DNA of 7,235 nt from DAOUCP01 sp034432155 (GTDB taxonomy: Bacteria; Chloroflexota; Anaerolineae; Epilineales; Epilineaceae): positions 1 through 7,235 of the forward strand of contig DAOUCP010000074.1 of the NCBI GenBank assembly GCA_034432155.1, read 5' to 3'. This document shows, piece by piece, positions 1 to 5,830 of the stretch (positions are counted from its first letter, which is position 1; each line of letters opens with the position of its first letter). The translations under genes were made by a program, and so were the position numbers. The notes below the pieces were generated by a model. It had not been told where the DNA came from. It ran no database searches and saw nothing but the letters and a program-made list of their open reading frames with translations.

Positions 1-1319
1 TCGGCAGCCAGCGCTTGCAGTGCGGCCATTCGGACGCCTGGATCGGCATGCCGCAGCAGCTCTAGCAGCACCGCAAGCATTGTCGGCTCGGGGGCCCGGG
101 TGGGCGCCCGCGCTATGGCCCCCCCCCCCGCGCCGCGGCTGTCGTGCGGCCGCGCCACGACCTGGCGCAACGCCTTCACCATCGAGCTCGAAAGGGAAGC
201 CTGCCCTGCCACATGCGCCAACGCAACCTCCACCAGCTGCGGGTCGTTGGATTCGAGTAGGCCGATGACGATGCGCTCGCGCAGGGTCGACTCGGCCACC
301 TCGAGCATCGGTCGTAGCTGGTTCAGGGCGGCTTGGCGCACCGTGGCCGCCGGGTCGGTAGCGGCGTCCAGAAGGTAGGGCAAGGCGACCGGCAGAGTGT
401 CATCCAGCTTGTCGGCCAGACGGCTCAGTGCAGCCGCCCGCCTATCAGCATCGGCATCCTTCAGCGCGGCGATCCGTTCGACGTCCTCGGCGTCGTCATG
501 CACCTGCGCCGCAATGCGGGCGGCGAGGTCCCGGGTCTCGCGATCGGGCGCCAGCAGGCTCTCGCGCAGTGCGGCAGCCAGAACCTGCCGATGGCGCCTC
601 AGTGTCTCGGGCGGCGCATCGGCCAAGAGCTGCAGGGCCAAGCCTTGCACGTCGGGGTGGGGTGCATGCAGCAGCAGCTCCAAGGTCCGGGCGGCATCGC
701 GATCGGCGAGGTGGCCGTCCATGGTCAGTCGCAAGAGGCCGCGTGTGGCGGCGGCGCGCACTGCCGGCACGGGATCTACCATGGCCCGCTCGAAGCCGGT
801 CTTCAGACGAGGCACGCAGCGCTCCCAGTTCGGTCGCTGCGCCATCGCCTCGACGAGCGCCGCGAGGATCACCTCTCGTCCGCGCCAGTCCACTTCCCAG
901 GCGACGGCCAGGAGCTCCGACACCGTCGCCAGCGCCTCCAAGCCTGATCGCAGGGCGAGCGGCTCCCCCCGCAGGTATGCCACCAGCGCCAGCCACCGCA
1001 GGCCTGACGTCACCGCCTGCAGATTGACCTGGGGATCCGCTGGGGACAGAACGGCCGGCTCGGCAGGCGCGTCCGAGGGCAGGACGAGCAACCGGCCGTC
1101 AGCCAGCAGCCACATCGGCGGCTTGGCGCTGCTGCGCAGGCGATAGCCCCTCTGGGCGAGGCGCTCGCCGGTGGGCAGTTCGATCGGCACGTCCATGTCG
1201 ACGGCCAGCGCCGCATCGCGCGCCAGCGCCACGAGTCGACGGCGATCACGCCGCACTTCGCACTGCCTGAGTTGCTCGAGCGTCGACCGCAGGCGCTCGG
1301 CCTGGGGCTTGAGAGCCAA
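1..1319 (-). CDS. HEAT-repeat domain protein, 3' end cut by window edge
   Basis: This frame runs without a stop from a TTG at 1319-1317 to the window edge, giving about 439 visible residues. The only in-frame upstream space is 1320-1370, because a TAG lies at 1373-1371. TTG is preferred because AAGGTGG (1331-1325) sits 5 bases before it; a GTG at 1328 lies inside that Shine-Dalgarno sequence. Residues 1-180 have no obvious repeat and include a strand-rich stretch (PPMWLLADGRLLVLPSD). From about residue 165 there are helical HEAT-like repeats with the P-x-V-R-x-A-A signature: DPVPAVRAAATRGLLRL (from 182), DPAATVRQAALNQL (near 322) and DPGVRMAALQAL (near 427), with more degenerate copies between them. 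No signal peptide or membrane segment is seen, so it is probably cytoplasmic. HEAT solenoids usually bind proteins or nucleic acids; the partner here is unknown. A Gly/Ala/Pro linker (about 393-411) contains an 11-base homopolymer, and the frame stays HEAT-like on both sides. The gene is divergent from a small plus-strand gene. Confidence 0.85.
   Translation of the reverse strand, partial: MALKPQAERLRSTLEQLRQCEVRRDRRRLVALARDAALAVDMDVPIELPTGERLAQRGYRLRSSAKPPMWLLADGRLLVLPSDAPAEPAVLSPADPQVNLQAVTSGLRWLALVAYLRGEPLALRSGLEALATVSELLAVAWEVDWRGREVILAALVEAMAQRPNWERCVPRLKTGFERAMVDPVPAVRAAATRGLLRLTMDGHLADRDAARTLELLLHAPHPDVQGLALQLLADAPPETLRRHRQVLAAALRESLLAPDRETRDLAARIAAQVHDDAEDVERIAALKDADADRRAAALSRLADKLDDTLPVALPYLLDAATDPAATVRQAALNQLRPMLEVAESTLRERIVIGLLESNDPQLVEVALAHVAGQASLSSSMVKALRQVVARPHDSRGAGGGAIARAPTRAPEPTMLAVLLELLRHADPGVRMAALQALAA
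119..129. repeat. 11-base C homopolymer (G on the coding strand) inside the HEAT gene
   Basis: Eleven consecutive C on the plus strand encode part of a Gly run in the minus-strand HEAT protein (about residues 397-400). With exactly eleven bases, the frame before (…VVARPHDSRG) and after (PEPTMLAVLLELL) stays HEAT-like, so the count as given is consistent with an intact gene. A change of one base would shift the frame. Such tracts slip during replication and are also prone to sequencing error. Confidence 0.9.
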
Positions 1320-1324
1320 CGATC

Positions 1325-1333
1325 CCACCTTCC
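1325..1333 (-). promoter_or_regulatory. Shine-Dalgarno that sets the HEAT gene start
   Basis: The minus strand reads GGAAGGTGG here. Its AAGGTGG portion matches AAGGAGG at six of seven positions and lies 5 bases before the TTG at 1319-1317. This supports TTG over the GTG at 1328-1326, which lies within the site itself. Confidence 0.6.
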
Positions 1334-1367
1334 GTGCGGCGCGGCGCCCGGTGTGGCACCGCTGGCC

Positions 1368-1396
1368 ATTCTATGGCCTGCCGGTCGGCCGGTCAA
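1368..1396 (-). promoter_or_regulatory. Sigma70-type promoter driving the HEAT gene
   Basis: On the minus strand, TTGACC (1396-1391) is followed after exactly 17 bases by TAGAAT (1373-1368). Each hexamer matches the TTGACA/TATAAT consensus at five of six positions. A transcript starting near 1361 would have a leader of about 42 bases before the TTG start. The -35 box lies inside a perfect palindrome that could be an operator. Confidence 0.65.
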
Positions 1397-1404
1397 TGAC
1401 CGGC
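1388..1404. promoter_or_regulatory. Operator-like 17-bp palindrome
   Basis: GCCGGTCA (1388-1395), one central base, then TGACCGGC (1397-1404) form a perfect inverted repeat with 8-base arms. It covers the -35 box of the leftward promoter and lies 26 bases from the -35 box of the rightward one. A CCGGTC copy at 1381-1386 repeats part of the arm. The placement suits a dimeric repressor or activator site serving both divergent genes. No candidate regulator is visible in the window. Confidence 0.4.
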
Positions 1405-1430
1405 GTTCGAGCAGCCTGCTCAGGAAGCGG

Positions 1431-1459
1431 TTGCGCTTGCTGCGGCCCGCCGATATAAT
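1431..1459 (+). promoter_or_regulatory. Sigma70-type promoter driving the 62-residue gene
   Basis: A perfect TATAAT -10 box (1454-1459) is preceded at 17 bases by TTGCGC (1431-1436), which matches TTGACA only in TTG. Transcription would start near 1466 and leave a leader of about 85 bases before the GTG at 1551. An exact TATAAT is conspicuous in such GC-rich sequence. Confidence 0.65.
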
Positions 1460-1540
1460 CGCGCCGCCCTTCGCGTTCCGGCCAGTGCCTGCCACATCTT
1501 GGACGGTGCCGGTTCCCGCAGCGGCGCAACGAACTTCACG

Positions 1541-1546
1541 AGGAGG
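1541..1546 (+). promoter_or_regulatory. Consensus Shine-Dalgarno before the small gene
   Basis: AGGAGG (within GAGGAGGT) lies 4 bases before GTG 1551-1553. It is the strongest ribosome binding site in the window. It decides the start of a gene too short to be convincing on coding potential alone. Confidence 0.75.
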
Positions 1547-1550
1547 TACT

Positions 1551-1739
1551 GTGGACATCAACTCCCTGCCGGACACCGACTCACCCGAGGTCATGGAGCA
1601 AGCAGTTAGTCTGTGGCTGACCAGTGTCATTTGGGGTCAGAAGTGGCGGGAAGTTCACCCCGATGCGGTGGAGCGAACGTTGCTCGAACTCTACGACAAC
1701 GTATTTCGAACGGTGCACAAGACCCACCACGGCGGCTGA
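1551..1739 (+). CDS. Small unrecognised protein, 62 residues
   Basis: The gene opens with GTG directly after AGGAGG and is preceded by a promoter with a perfect TATAAT, so expression signals rather than homology support it. The product has a short polar, probably flexible N-terminus (MDINSLPDTDSPE) followed by two likely amphipathic helices. The first (about 13-35) contains all three tryptophans (SLWLTSVIWGQKW). The second (about 39-57) reads DAVERTLLELYDNVFRTV. The tail is KTHHGG. No signal peptide, cysteine or known catalytic motif is visible, and the hydrophobic part is too short and charged for a clear membrane span. Third codon positions are less GC-biased than in the neighbours. It is divergent from the HEAT gene and is followed by 364 non-coding bases. 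The function is unknown; a small cytoplasmic adaptor or regulator would fit but is speculation. Confidence 0.65.
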   Translation: MDINSLPDTDSPEVMEQAVSLWLTSVIWGQKWREVHPDAVERTLLELYDNVFRTVHKTHHGG

Positions 1740-2103
1740 TTCTCCGCCCGCGCGCGCTGGGTCGCTGCGGGCGGCGCGCGGCCCAGCGCCCGTGAGTTTG
1801 GCCGATCGCCGGGCCACTCGGTCCCGCCATCACTCGGCGTCCTGGTCCCCCGCATCCCCGATGGTGGGGTTCCACACCTGCCCTCGCATGTCCATGCCGG
1901 CCCCACAATGCGCTCGTTACTGCCCTCCGGCCGGGCTGCCACAACCCGGGGAGCTGCCCAAGCCGGGCCGGCTGGCCAGGCCCGGATCGGCGGCCCAAGC
2001 CCAGACGCATGGCGGGGTCCGGCGCAGCGGCCGAGCTGCGTTGGGCTGCGCCACGGAGGGACACCCACCGCCGGTCTGGCGGCGAAATGGCGGCTAGCGA
2101 GCG
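1740..2103. other. 364-base gap without a convincing gene; GC-rich inverted repeats
   Basis: No frame here has a start, Shine-Dalgarno and protein-like composition together. Visible structure consists of exact inverted repeats: 1744-1751 with 1767-1774, 1754-1761 with 1782-1789, GGCGCAGC 2021-2028 with GCTGCGCC 2045-2052, CCGCC 2068-2072 with GGCGG 2078-2082, and a palindrome at 1961-1973. I find no clear -35/-10 pair for rqcH and no signatures of tRNA, SRP RNA, tmRNA or RNase P RNA. It may hold the end of the small-gene transcript and the rqcH leader. Confidence 0.6.
1744..1789 (+). other. Interleaved inverted repeats just after the small gene
   Basis: Two perfect 8-base stems begin 5 bases after the small gene's stop codon. 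CCGCCCGC (1744-1751) pairs with GCGGGCGG (1767-1774). GCGCTGGG (1754-1761) pairs with CCCAGCGC (1782-1789). The arms alternate, so the stems either exclude each other or form a pseudoknot. Only three T follow (1797-1799), so this is at best a poor intrinsic terminator. Confidence 0.35.
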
Positions 2104-3849
2104 GTGCTGGACTACCTGGCCATCGCCGCCCTGACCGCCGAGCTGCGCCAGCGGCTCCTGGGCACGCGCGTGCAAGCGGTGATCGGTCTCGACCGCTTCG
2201 GGCTGACCCTGGAACTGTTCGGCGATGGTCGCTGGTACTTGCGCCTGTCGGCGGATCCGCAGCACAGCGGGTTCGGCCTGCAACGCGCCCGCGTTCGTCG
2301 TGGCGTTGGGCCCGCCACGCCGCTCGTCCTGGCCGCGCGCGGGCGGCTGCTGGGGACCCGCCTGCAAGCTATCGAGCAGCCGCCCTGCGAACGGGTGCTG
2401 TGCCTCACCTTCGACAGCCATCCGCCGTGTCGCCTGGTGATCGAGCTCATGGGCCGCCTGGCGAACGTGGTCCTCCTTGATGCCGACGAGCGAGTCGTCA
2501 GCGTCGCGCGGCCCGTGACGCCGGGCATGAGTCGTGTCCGCAGTGTGCTACCGGGCCGTCACTATGAGCCACCACCCCAGCCCCACAAGCCGCCGCTGAC
2601 GGCCGTCACGCCTTCCCAGATCGCTGCCTGGCTGGCAGAAGAGCCAGACCGACCGGCCTGGCGGCTGCTCTGCGACCGACTGCGGGCGGTGAGCCCGCTC
2701 TTGGCGCGGGAAGCGGTGCACCGAGCGCTGACTGGCGAACGGCAGATGGTGCAGGGGCGGTCCCAGACCGGTGACCAGATCTGGCCGGCCGGATCCTGCC
2801 CTGCCCACGGTGTCCACGGCGGCCGTCTGCACGCCACCCTTTCGGCCCTCTTGGCCCTCCCCCAGACGGCGGCCTGGGAGCCGGGCGTATCCCGGTCCGG
2901 CGAAGCGGTGACGGCGTACGCGCCCTACCGCCTGCACCATCTGCCTGGTTGGCAGCCGACCGAGAGTCTGGTGGCGGCAATGGCCCTTTGGGAAGCGGAG
3001 CGTCGGGGCGCCGACGCCTATGCCATTGCTCGGCGCGAACTCGGCGCCCAAGTGGAAGGACTGCGCCGCCGCGCGCTGCGACGGCTCACCCAACTGGAGA
3101 GCCAACAGCCGGACCTCGCAATGGCCGAGAGCGATCGGCTCAAAGGAGACCTCATTCTGGCCTTTCGGCAAGCCATCGAGCCTGGCCAACGGCAACTTGT
3201 TGTGAGCGGCCTCGAGGGCGAGGCCACGTGGACGATTGACCTGGACCCGGCACTCCCTGCCCTCGCCAACGCCCAGCGATACTACCGTCGCTACCGACGC
3301 GCCCGGCGAGCGGCACAGGCGTTGCCGGCCCTGGTGGAATCGGCGCGGCTGGATGTGGCAGCCTTGGATCAGCTGGCTGTCGACGTGCAGTTGGCCGAGG
3401 ATCGGGCCCAACTTGAGGCCGTGCGCCAAGCCTTGCAAGTCTTGACCGGCCCCGGGCGCCCCAAGGAGCCTCGCCCGCCGCGCGGCCGCCGGCCGCTATG
3501 CTTCACGAGTGCCGAGGGCTTTCCCGTGCTTGTGGGCCGGAACAGCCTGGAAAACGAGCTGGTGACCTTCCGACTGGCTCATCGCAACGACCTTTGGTTG
3601 CACGCTCGAGACCACCCCGGCGGCCACGTGGTCATCCAGTCGGGCGGCCGGGAAGTGCCCCCCTCGACGCTCGAACTGGCCGCGGGCCTGGCCGCCCACT
3701 ACTCCCGCGCGCGCGGAGAATCGCACGTGGCCGTCGTGGTCACTGCCGTGCGCAACGTCCATCGCGTGGCTGGCGGTGTGGCCGGCATGGTCCGCTACCG
3801 GTCCAACTCGACGTTGATCGTTCGACCCGTCGCGCCGCCGCCGGCCTGA
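2104..3849 (+). CDS. rqcH: RqcH/Rqc2-type NFACT ribosome quality control protein
   Basis: RqcH-type proteins bind 50S subunits obstructed by peptidyl-tRNA and recruit tRNA-Ala to add C-terminal alanine tails that mark the chain for proteolysis. The 581-residue length matches the family (about 570 in Bacillus subtilis). The NFACT-N domain spans about residues 1-150, with the conserved early Asp (MLDYL, D3) and ELMGRLANVVLLD from 114. A helix-hairpin-helix region follows (about 180-220, VSPLLAREAVHRAL). A charged helical section (about 310-450) holds IDLDPALPALANAQRYYRRY, the hallmark of the middle domain. NFACT-R begins near 476 (GRNSLENEL) and contains DLWLHARDHPGGHVVI from 496. The catalytically important Asp-Arg pair of NFACT-N appears as Glu96-Arg97. 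The GTG start is the first start codon after an in-frame TAG at 2095-2097 and puts D3 in the expected place, but its Shine-Dalgarno (GCGAG) is weak. It is followed by a same-strand aminotransferase 135 bases downstream. Confidence 0.93.
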   Translation: MLDYLAIAALTAELRQRLLGTRVQAVIGLDRFGLTLELFGDGRWYLRLSADPQHSGFGLQRARVRRGVGPATPLVLAARGRLLGTRLQAIEQPPCERVLCLTFDSHPPCRLVIELMGRLANVVLLDADERVVSVARPVTPGMSRVRSVLPGRHYEPPPQPHKPPLTAVTPSQIAAWLAEEPDRPAWRLLCDRLRAVSPLLAREAVHRALTGERQMVQGRSQTGDQIWPAGSCPAHGVHGGRLHATLSALLALPQTAAWEPGVSRSGEAVTAYAPYRLHHLPGWQPTESLVAAMALWEAERRGADAYAIARRELGAQVEGLRRRALRRLTQLESQQPDLAMAESDRLKGDLILAFRQAIEPGQRQLVVSGLEGEATWTIDLDPALPALANAQRYYRRYRRARRAAQALPALVESARLDVAALDQLAVDVQLAEDRAQLEAVRQALQVLTGPGRPKEPRPPRGRRPLCFTSAEGFPVLVGRNSLENELVTFRLAHRNDLWLHARDHPGGHVVIQSGGREVPPSTLELAAGLAAHYSRARGESHVAVVVTAVRNVHRVAGGVAGMVRYRSNSTLIVRPVAPPPA

Positions 3850-3860
3850 GTCCGCGGCCG

Positions 3861-3890
3861 TGTGCAGTCGGCAGCGAAATGGTCTACCAT
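3861..3890 (+). promoter_or_regulatory. Weak candidate promoter before the aminotransferase gene
   Basis: TACCAT (3885-3890) matches TATAAT at four of six positions and is preceded at 18 bases by TGTGCA (3861-3866), a poor -35 match. It lies in the 135-base gap after rqcH, where a promoter would be expected if the downstream genes form their own unit. Chance occurrence is quite possible. Confidence 0.2.
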
Positions 3891-3984
3891 ACCCCGGCGC
3901 CCTCGAACCCTACCTAGCGTGCCAAGCCACGCCAGGTCCGAGCAGCGCAAACGAATCGGCCACGCCACGAGGAGAGATGCGAAC

Positions 3985-5151
3985 ATGAAGCTCGTGCAAG
4001 CAATGTCCCGCCTGGGCACCGAGACGGCCTTCAACGTGCTGGCGCGTGCCAAGCAGCTGGAAGCCGAAGGCCGTGACGTGATCCATCTGGAGATTGGCGA
4101 ACCGGACTTCGACACGCCGCGCAATATCATCGAGGCGGCTCGTCAGGCACTCTTGGACGGTTACACGCACTACACCCCGGCGCCAGGGATTCCCAAGCTG
4201 AGGCAAGTGATCGCCGACCACATTGCCCAGACACGTCGCATTCCCGTGGCGCCGGAAAACGTCGTCGTCGTGCCGGGCGGCAAACCGATCATGTTCTACA
4301 GCCTGCTCGCCCTCGTCGAGCCGGGCGACGAGGTGATCATGCCCAATCCGGCGTTCCCTATCTACGAATCCATGGTCAACTTCGTGGGTGCCAGACCGGT
4401 CTTCGTCAAGCTACGCGAGGAGGAGGGCTTTGGCTTCGATCTGGACATGTTTGCCCGCAGCATCACTGACAAGACTAGGATGGTCATCCTGAATTCACCA
4501 TCCAATCCTACCGGCGGCGTTCTGTCCAAGGCTCAGATCGAGACCATCGCCGATCTGCTCCGGCCGCGCGAGGACGTGATGATCCTCTCCGACGAGATCT
4601 ACTCCCGCATCCTGTACGACGGCGTGCACGTCTCCATCGCCAGCGAGCCGGACATGCAGGAGCGGACGATCATCCTTGACGGCTTCTCCAAGACGTACGC
4701 CATGACCGGTTGGCGGCTGGGCTATGGAGTGATGAACGAGCGCCTGGCCCAAGCCATCACGCAGCTGCAGATCAACGCCGTAAGCTGCGTCAACGCCGCA
4801 ACGCAGGTCGCCGGCATCGAGGGTCTCACCGGTCCGCAGGACGAGGTGAGCCGCATGGTGGCGGCGTTCCGCGAGCGGCGCGATCGCATCGTGGCTGGCT
4901 TGAACGCCTTGCCGGGCGTGCGTTGCGTCATGCCGCAGGGCGCCTTCTACGCCTTCCCCAACGTTTCGGCTTTGCCGTTGGACGAAGGTACGCTAGCGCG
5001 TCGGTTGCTGGACGAAATGGGGGTAGCGGTGCTGGCCGGCACCGCCTTCGGCGAATACGGGCGTGGCTACCTTCGTCTGTCCTATGCCAACTCGGTGGCC
5101 AACATCGAGCGGGCACTGGACCGCATCGCGGATTTCTTGCGCCAGCTCTAG
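3985..5151 (+). CDS. Class I/II pyridoxal-phosphate aminotransferase (AspB-like fold)
   Basis: This is a fold type I PLP aminotransferase that moves an amino group between an amino acid and a 2-oxo acid in the cytoplasm. The 388-residue length is typical. Landmarks appear in order: EIGEPDFDTP near the N-terminus; GGKPIMFY in the cofactor phosphate loop; NSPSNPTGG with N170 and N174; SDEIYS with D203 (pairs with the pyridine nitrogen) and Y206; GFSKTYAMTGWRLGY with the Schiff-base lysine K236; and YLRLSYANS with R364, which binds the substrate carboxylate. The ATG start has AGGAGA (3970-3975) 9 bases upstream; open sequence continues upstream but lacks such a site. The family includes aspartate, alanine, methionine and aromatic aminotransferases. 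GGKPI replaces the GAKQA common in aspartate enzymes, so I leave substrate and symbol open. It lies between rqcH and the DUF6391-like gene on the same strand, with gaps of 135 and 156 bases. Confidence 0.92.
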   Translation: MKLVQAMSRLGTETAFNVLARAKQLEAEGRDVIHLEIGEPDFDTPRNIIEAARQALLDGYTHYTPAPGIPKLRQVIADHIAQTRRIPVAPENVVVVPGGKPIMFYSLLALVEPGDEVIMPNPAFPIYESMVNFVGARPVFVKLREEEGFGFDLDMFARSITDKTRMVILNSPSNPTGGVLSKAQIETIADLLRPREDVMILSDEIYSRILYDGVHVSIASEPDMQERTIILDGFSKTYAMTGWRLGYGVMNERLAQAITQLQINAVSCVNAATQVAGIEGLTGPQDEVSRMVAAFRERRDRIVAGLNALPGVRCVMPQGAFYAFPNVSALPLDEGTLARRLLDEMGVAVLAGTAFGEYGRGYLRLSYANSVANIERALDRIADFLRQL

Positions 5152-5172
5152 AGCTCCCCGCCGGTGGGCCCG

Positions 5173-5272
5173 GGCCCCAGCGCGAGCCGGTGCGCCTCGG
5201 AAGGCCCCCGCCGGCCGGTGGCAACTGGTTGGCCCGAGCGCATGCCGCCGGGCATCGAAAGGCCCCAGCGCG
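5173..5272 (+). repeat. Short direct repeat and palindromes in the gap before the DUF6391-like gene
   Basis: GGCCCCAGCGCG occurs exactly at 5173-5184 and again at 5261-5272. The first copy overlaps a perfect 12-base palindrome, GGGCCCGGGCCC (5166-5177). A small hairpin, ATGCC/GGCAT with a GCCG loop (5242-5255), precedes the second copy. The motif GCCGGTGG also recurs around 5162 and 5214. There is no T-run, so this is not a clear terminator. The 156-base gap shows nothing else. Confidence 0.4.
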
Positions 5273-5307
5273 GGGTAGGGCGCATCCTAAGGCAAGGCAA
5301 CACAGCA

Positions 5308-5826
5308 ATGGGCCAGGTACGACAGCTTGTCAATCGGATCCGACAACACCACGCCATCGAGCACGCCACCATTCACCTCTTGAGTCAGCGCCTACCCGGC
5401 CGAGCCCTCGCCGGGCACTCGGACAGCCGCGGCATTCGGGTGTTCGGCGAGGTCCCACCGGCAACGGTGCAGGCGGCGGTCGAGGAAGCCTTGCGTCGCT
5501 TGCCCCGGGAACCGGAGCTGGCCGTGCACCCGCTGTGCGGCACGAACCTGGTGGTTGGCGGCACCATCGCCGGCCTCTTGTCGGTTCTGGTCTTGCTGGA
5601 CCTCGAGGACGAACGGCGGGGCCTGCGCCTAGGCCAGGCTCTGCCCCGTCTTGTCGCCGCGGCCACGGCAGCCTTTGCGGTCGCGCGCTTCGCCGGACCC
5701 TATGTGCAACGCCGCTGGACCACCATGTTGCCGACCGGCGATCTGGCAGTCAGCACTGTCCGCAGTCAGCGCATTGGCGGCCACACCATGCACCGGGTGA
5801 CCTTTCGCGCCGGCCGCTCAGGATAG
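5308..5826 (+). CDS. DUF6391-like protein, probably membrane-associated
   Basis: The function is unknown. The 172-residue product resembles DUF6391 proteins of Cyanobacteria and Chloroflexota. The N-terminus carries a His-rich motif, HHAIEHATIH (H15, E18, H19, H23). A small alpha/beta region follows (GIRVFGEVPPATVQAAVEEAL). Then comes HPLCGTN (H74, C77), leading directly into a hydrophobic stretch at 81-99. A second, more amphipathic Ala-rich segment spans about 112-133. The clustered His, Glu and Cys suggest a metal site next to a membrane, but this is inference. ATG 5308 is preceded by AAGG (5294-5297) 10 bases upstream. Only 4 bases separate its stop codon from the holA start, so the two are very probably co-transcribed and translationally coupled. 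The TMs are modest, so a soluble protein with hydrophobic helices cannot be excluded. Confidence 0.8.
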   Translation: MGQVRQLVNRIRQHHAIEHATIHLLSQRLPGRALAGHSDSRGIRVFGEVPPATVQAAVEEALRRLPREPELAVHPLCGTNLVVGGTIAGLLSVLVLLDLEDERRGLRLGQALPRLVAAATAAFAVARFAGPYVQRRWTTMLPTGDLAVSTVRSQRIGGHTMHRVTFRAGRSG

Positions 5827-5830
5827 GCAG

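Noticed and set aside
397..1146. Plus-strand open frame of 249 codons opposite the HEAT gene
   Set aside because: It is extremely rich in Ser, Arg and Ala with no domain, as expected for an antisense shadow in GC-rich DNA. The minus-strand HEAT frame explains the region.
1010..1630. Minus-strand open frame of 206 codons spanning the divergent promoters
   Set aside because: It overlaps the better-supported HEAT frame and both promoters. Its translation is Arg/Ser-rich and unlike any family.
1861..1880. GGTTC-containing hairpin (GTGGGGTTCCAC) suggesting a tRNA T-arm
   Set aside because: No matching acceptor, D or anticodon arms exist around it on either strand.
1830..1895. Minus-strand 21-residue frame (MDMRGQVWNPTIGDAGDQDAE)
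   Set aside because: The composition looks natural and the third positions are GC-rich. However, an in-frame TAA lies just upstream, there is no good Shine-Dalgarno or promoter, and the length is too short to support.
1624..2097. Plus-strand open frame of 157 codons across the gap before rqcH
   Set aside because: It begins inside the 62-residue gene without a Shine-Dalgarno. Its Pro/Arg/Ala-rich translation is not protein-like.
2548..3438. Minus-strand open frame of 296 codons inside rqcH
   Set aside because: It lies wholly within a confidently identified NFACT gene, and its translation has no recognisable domain.
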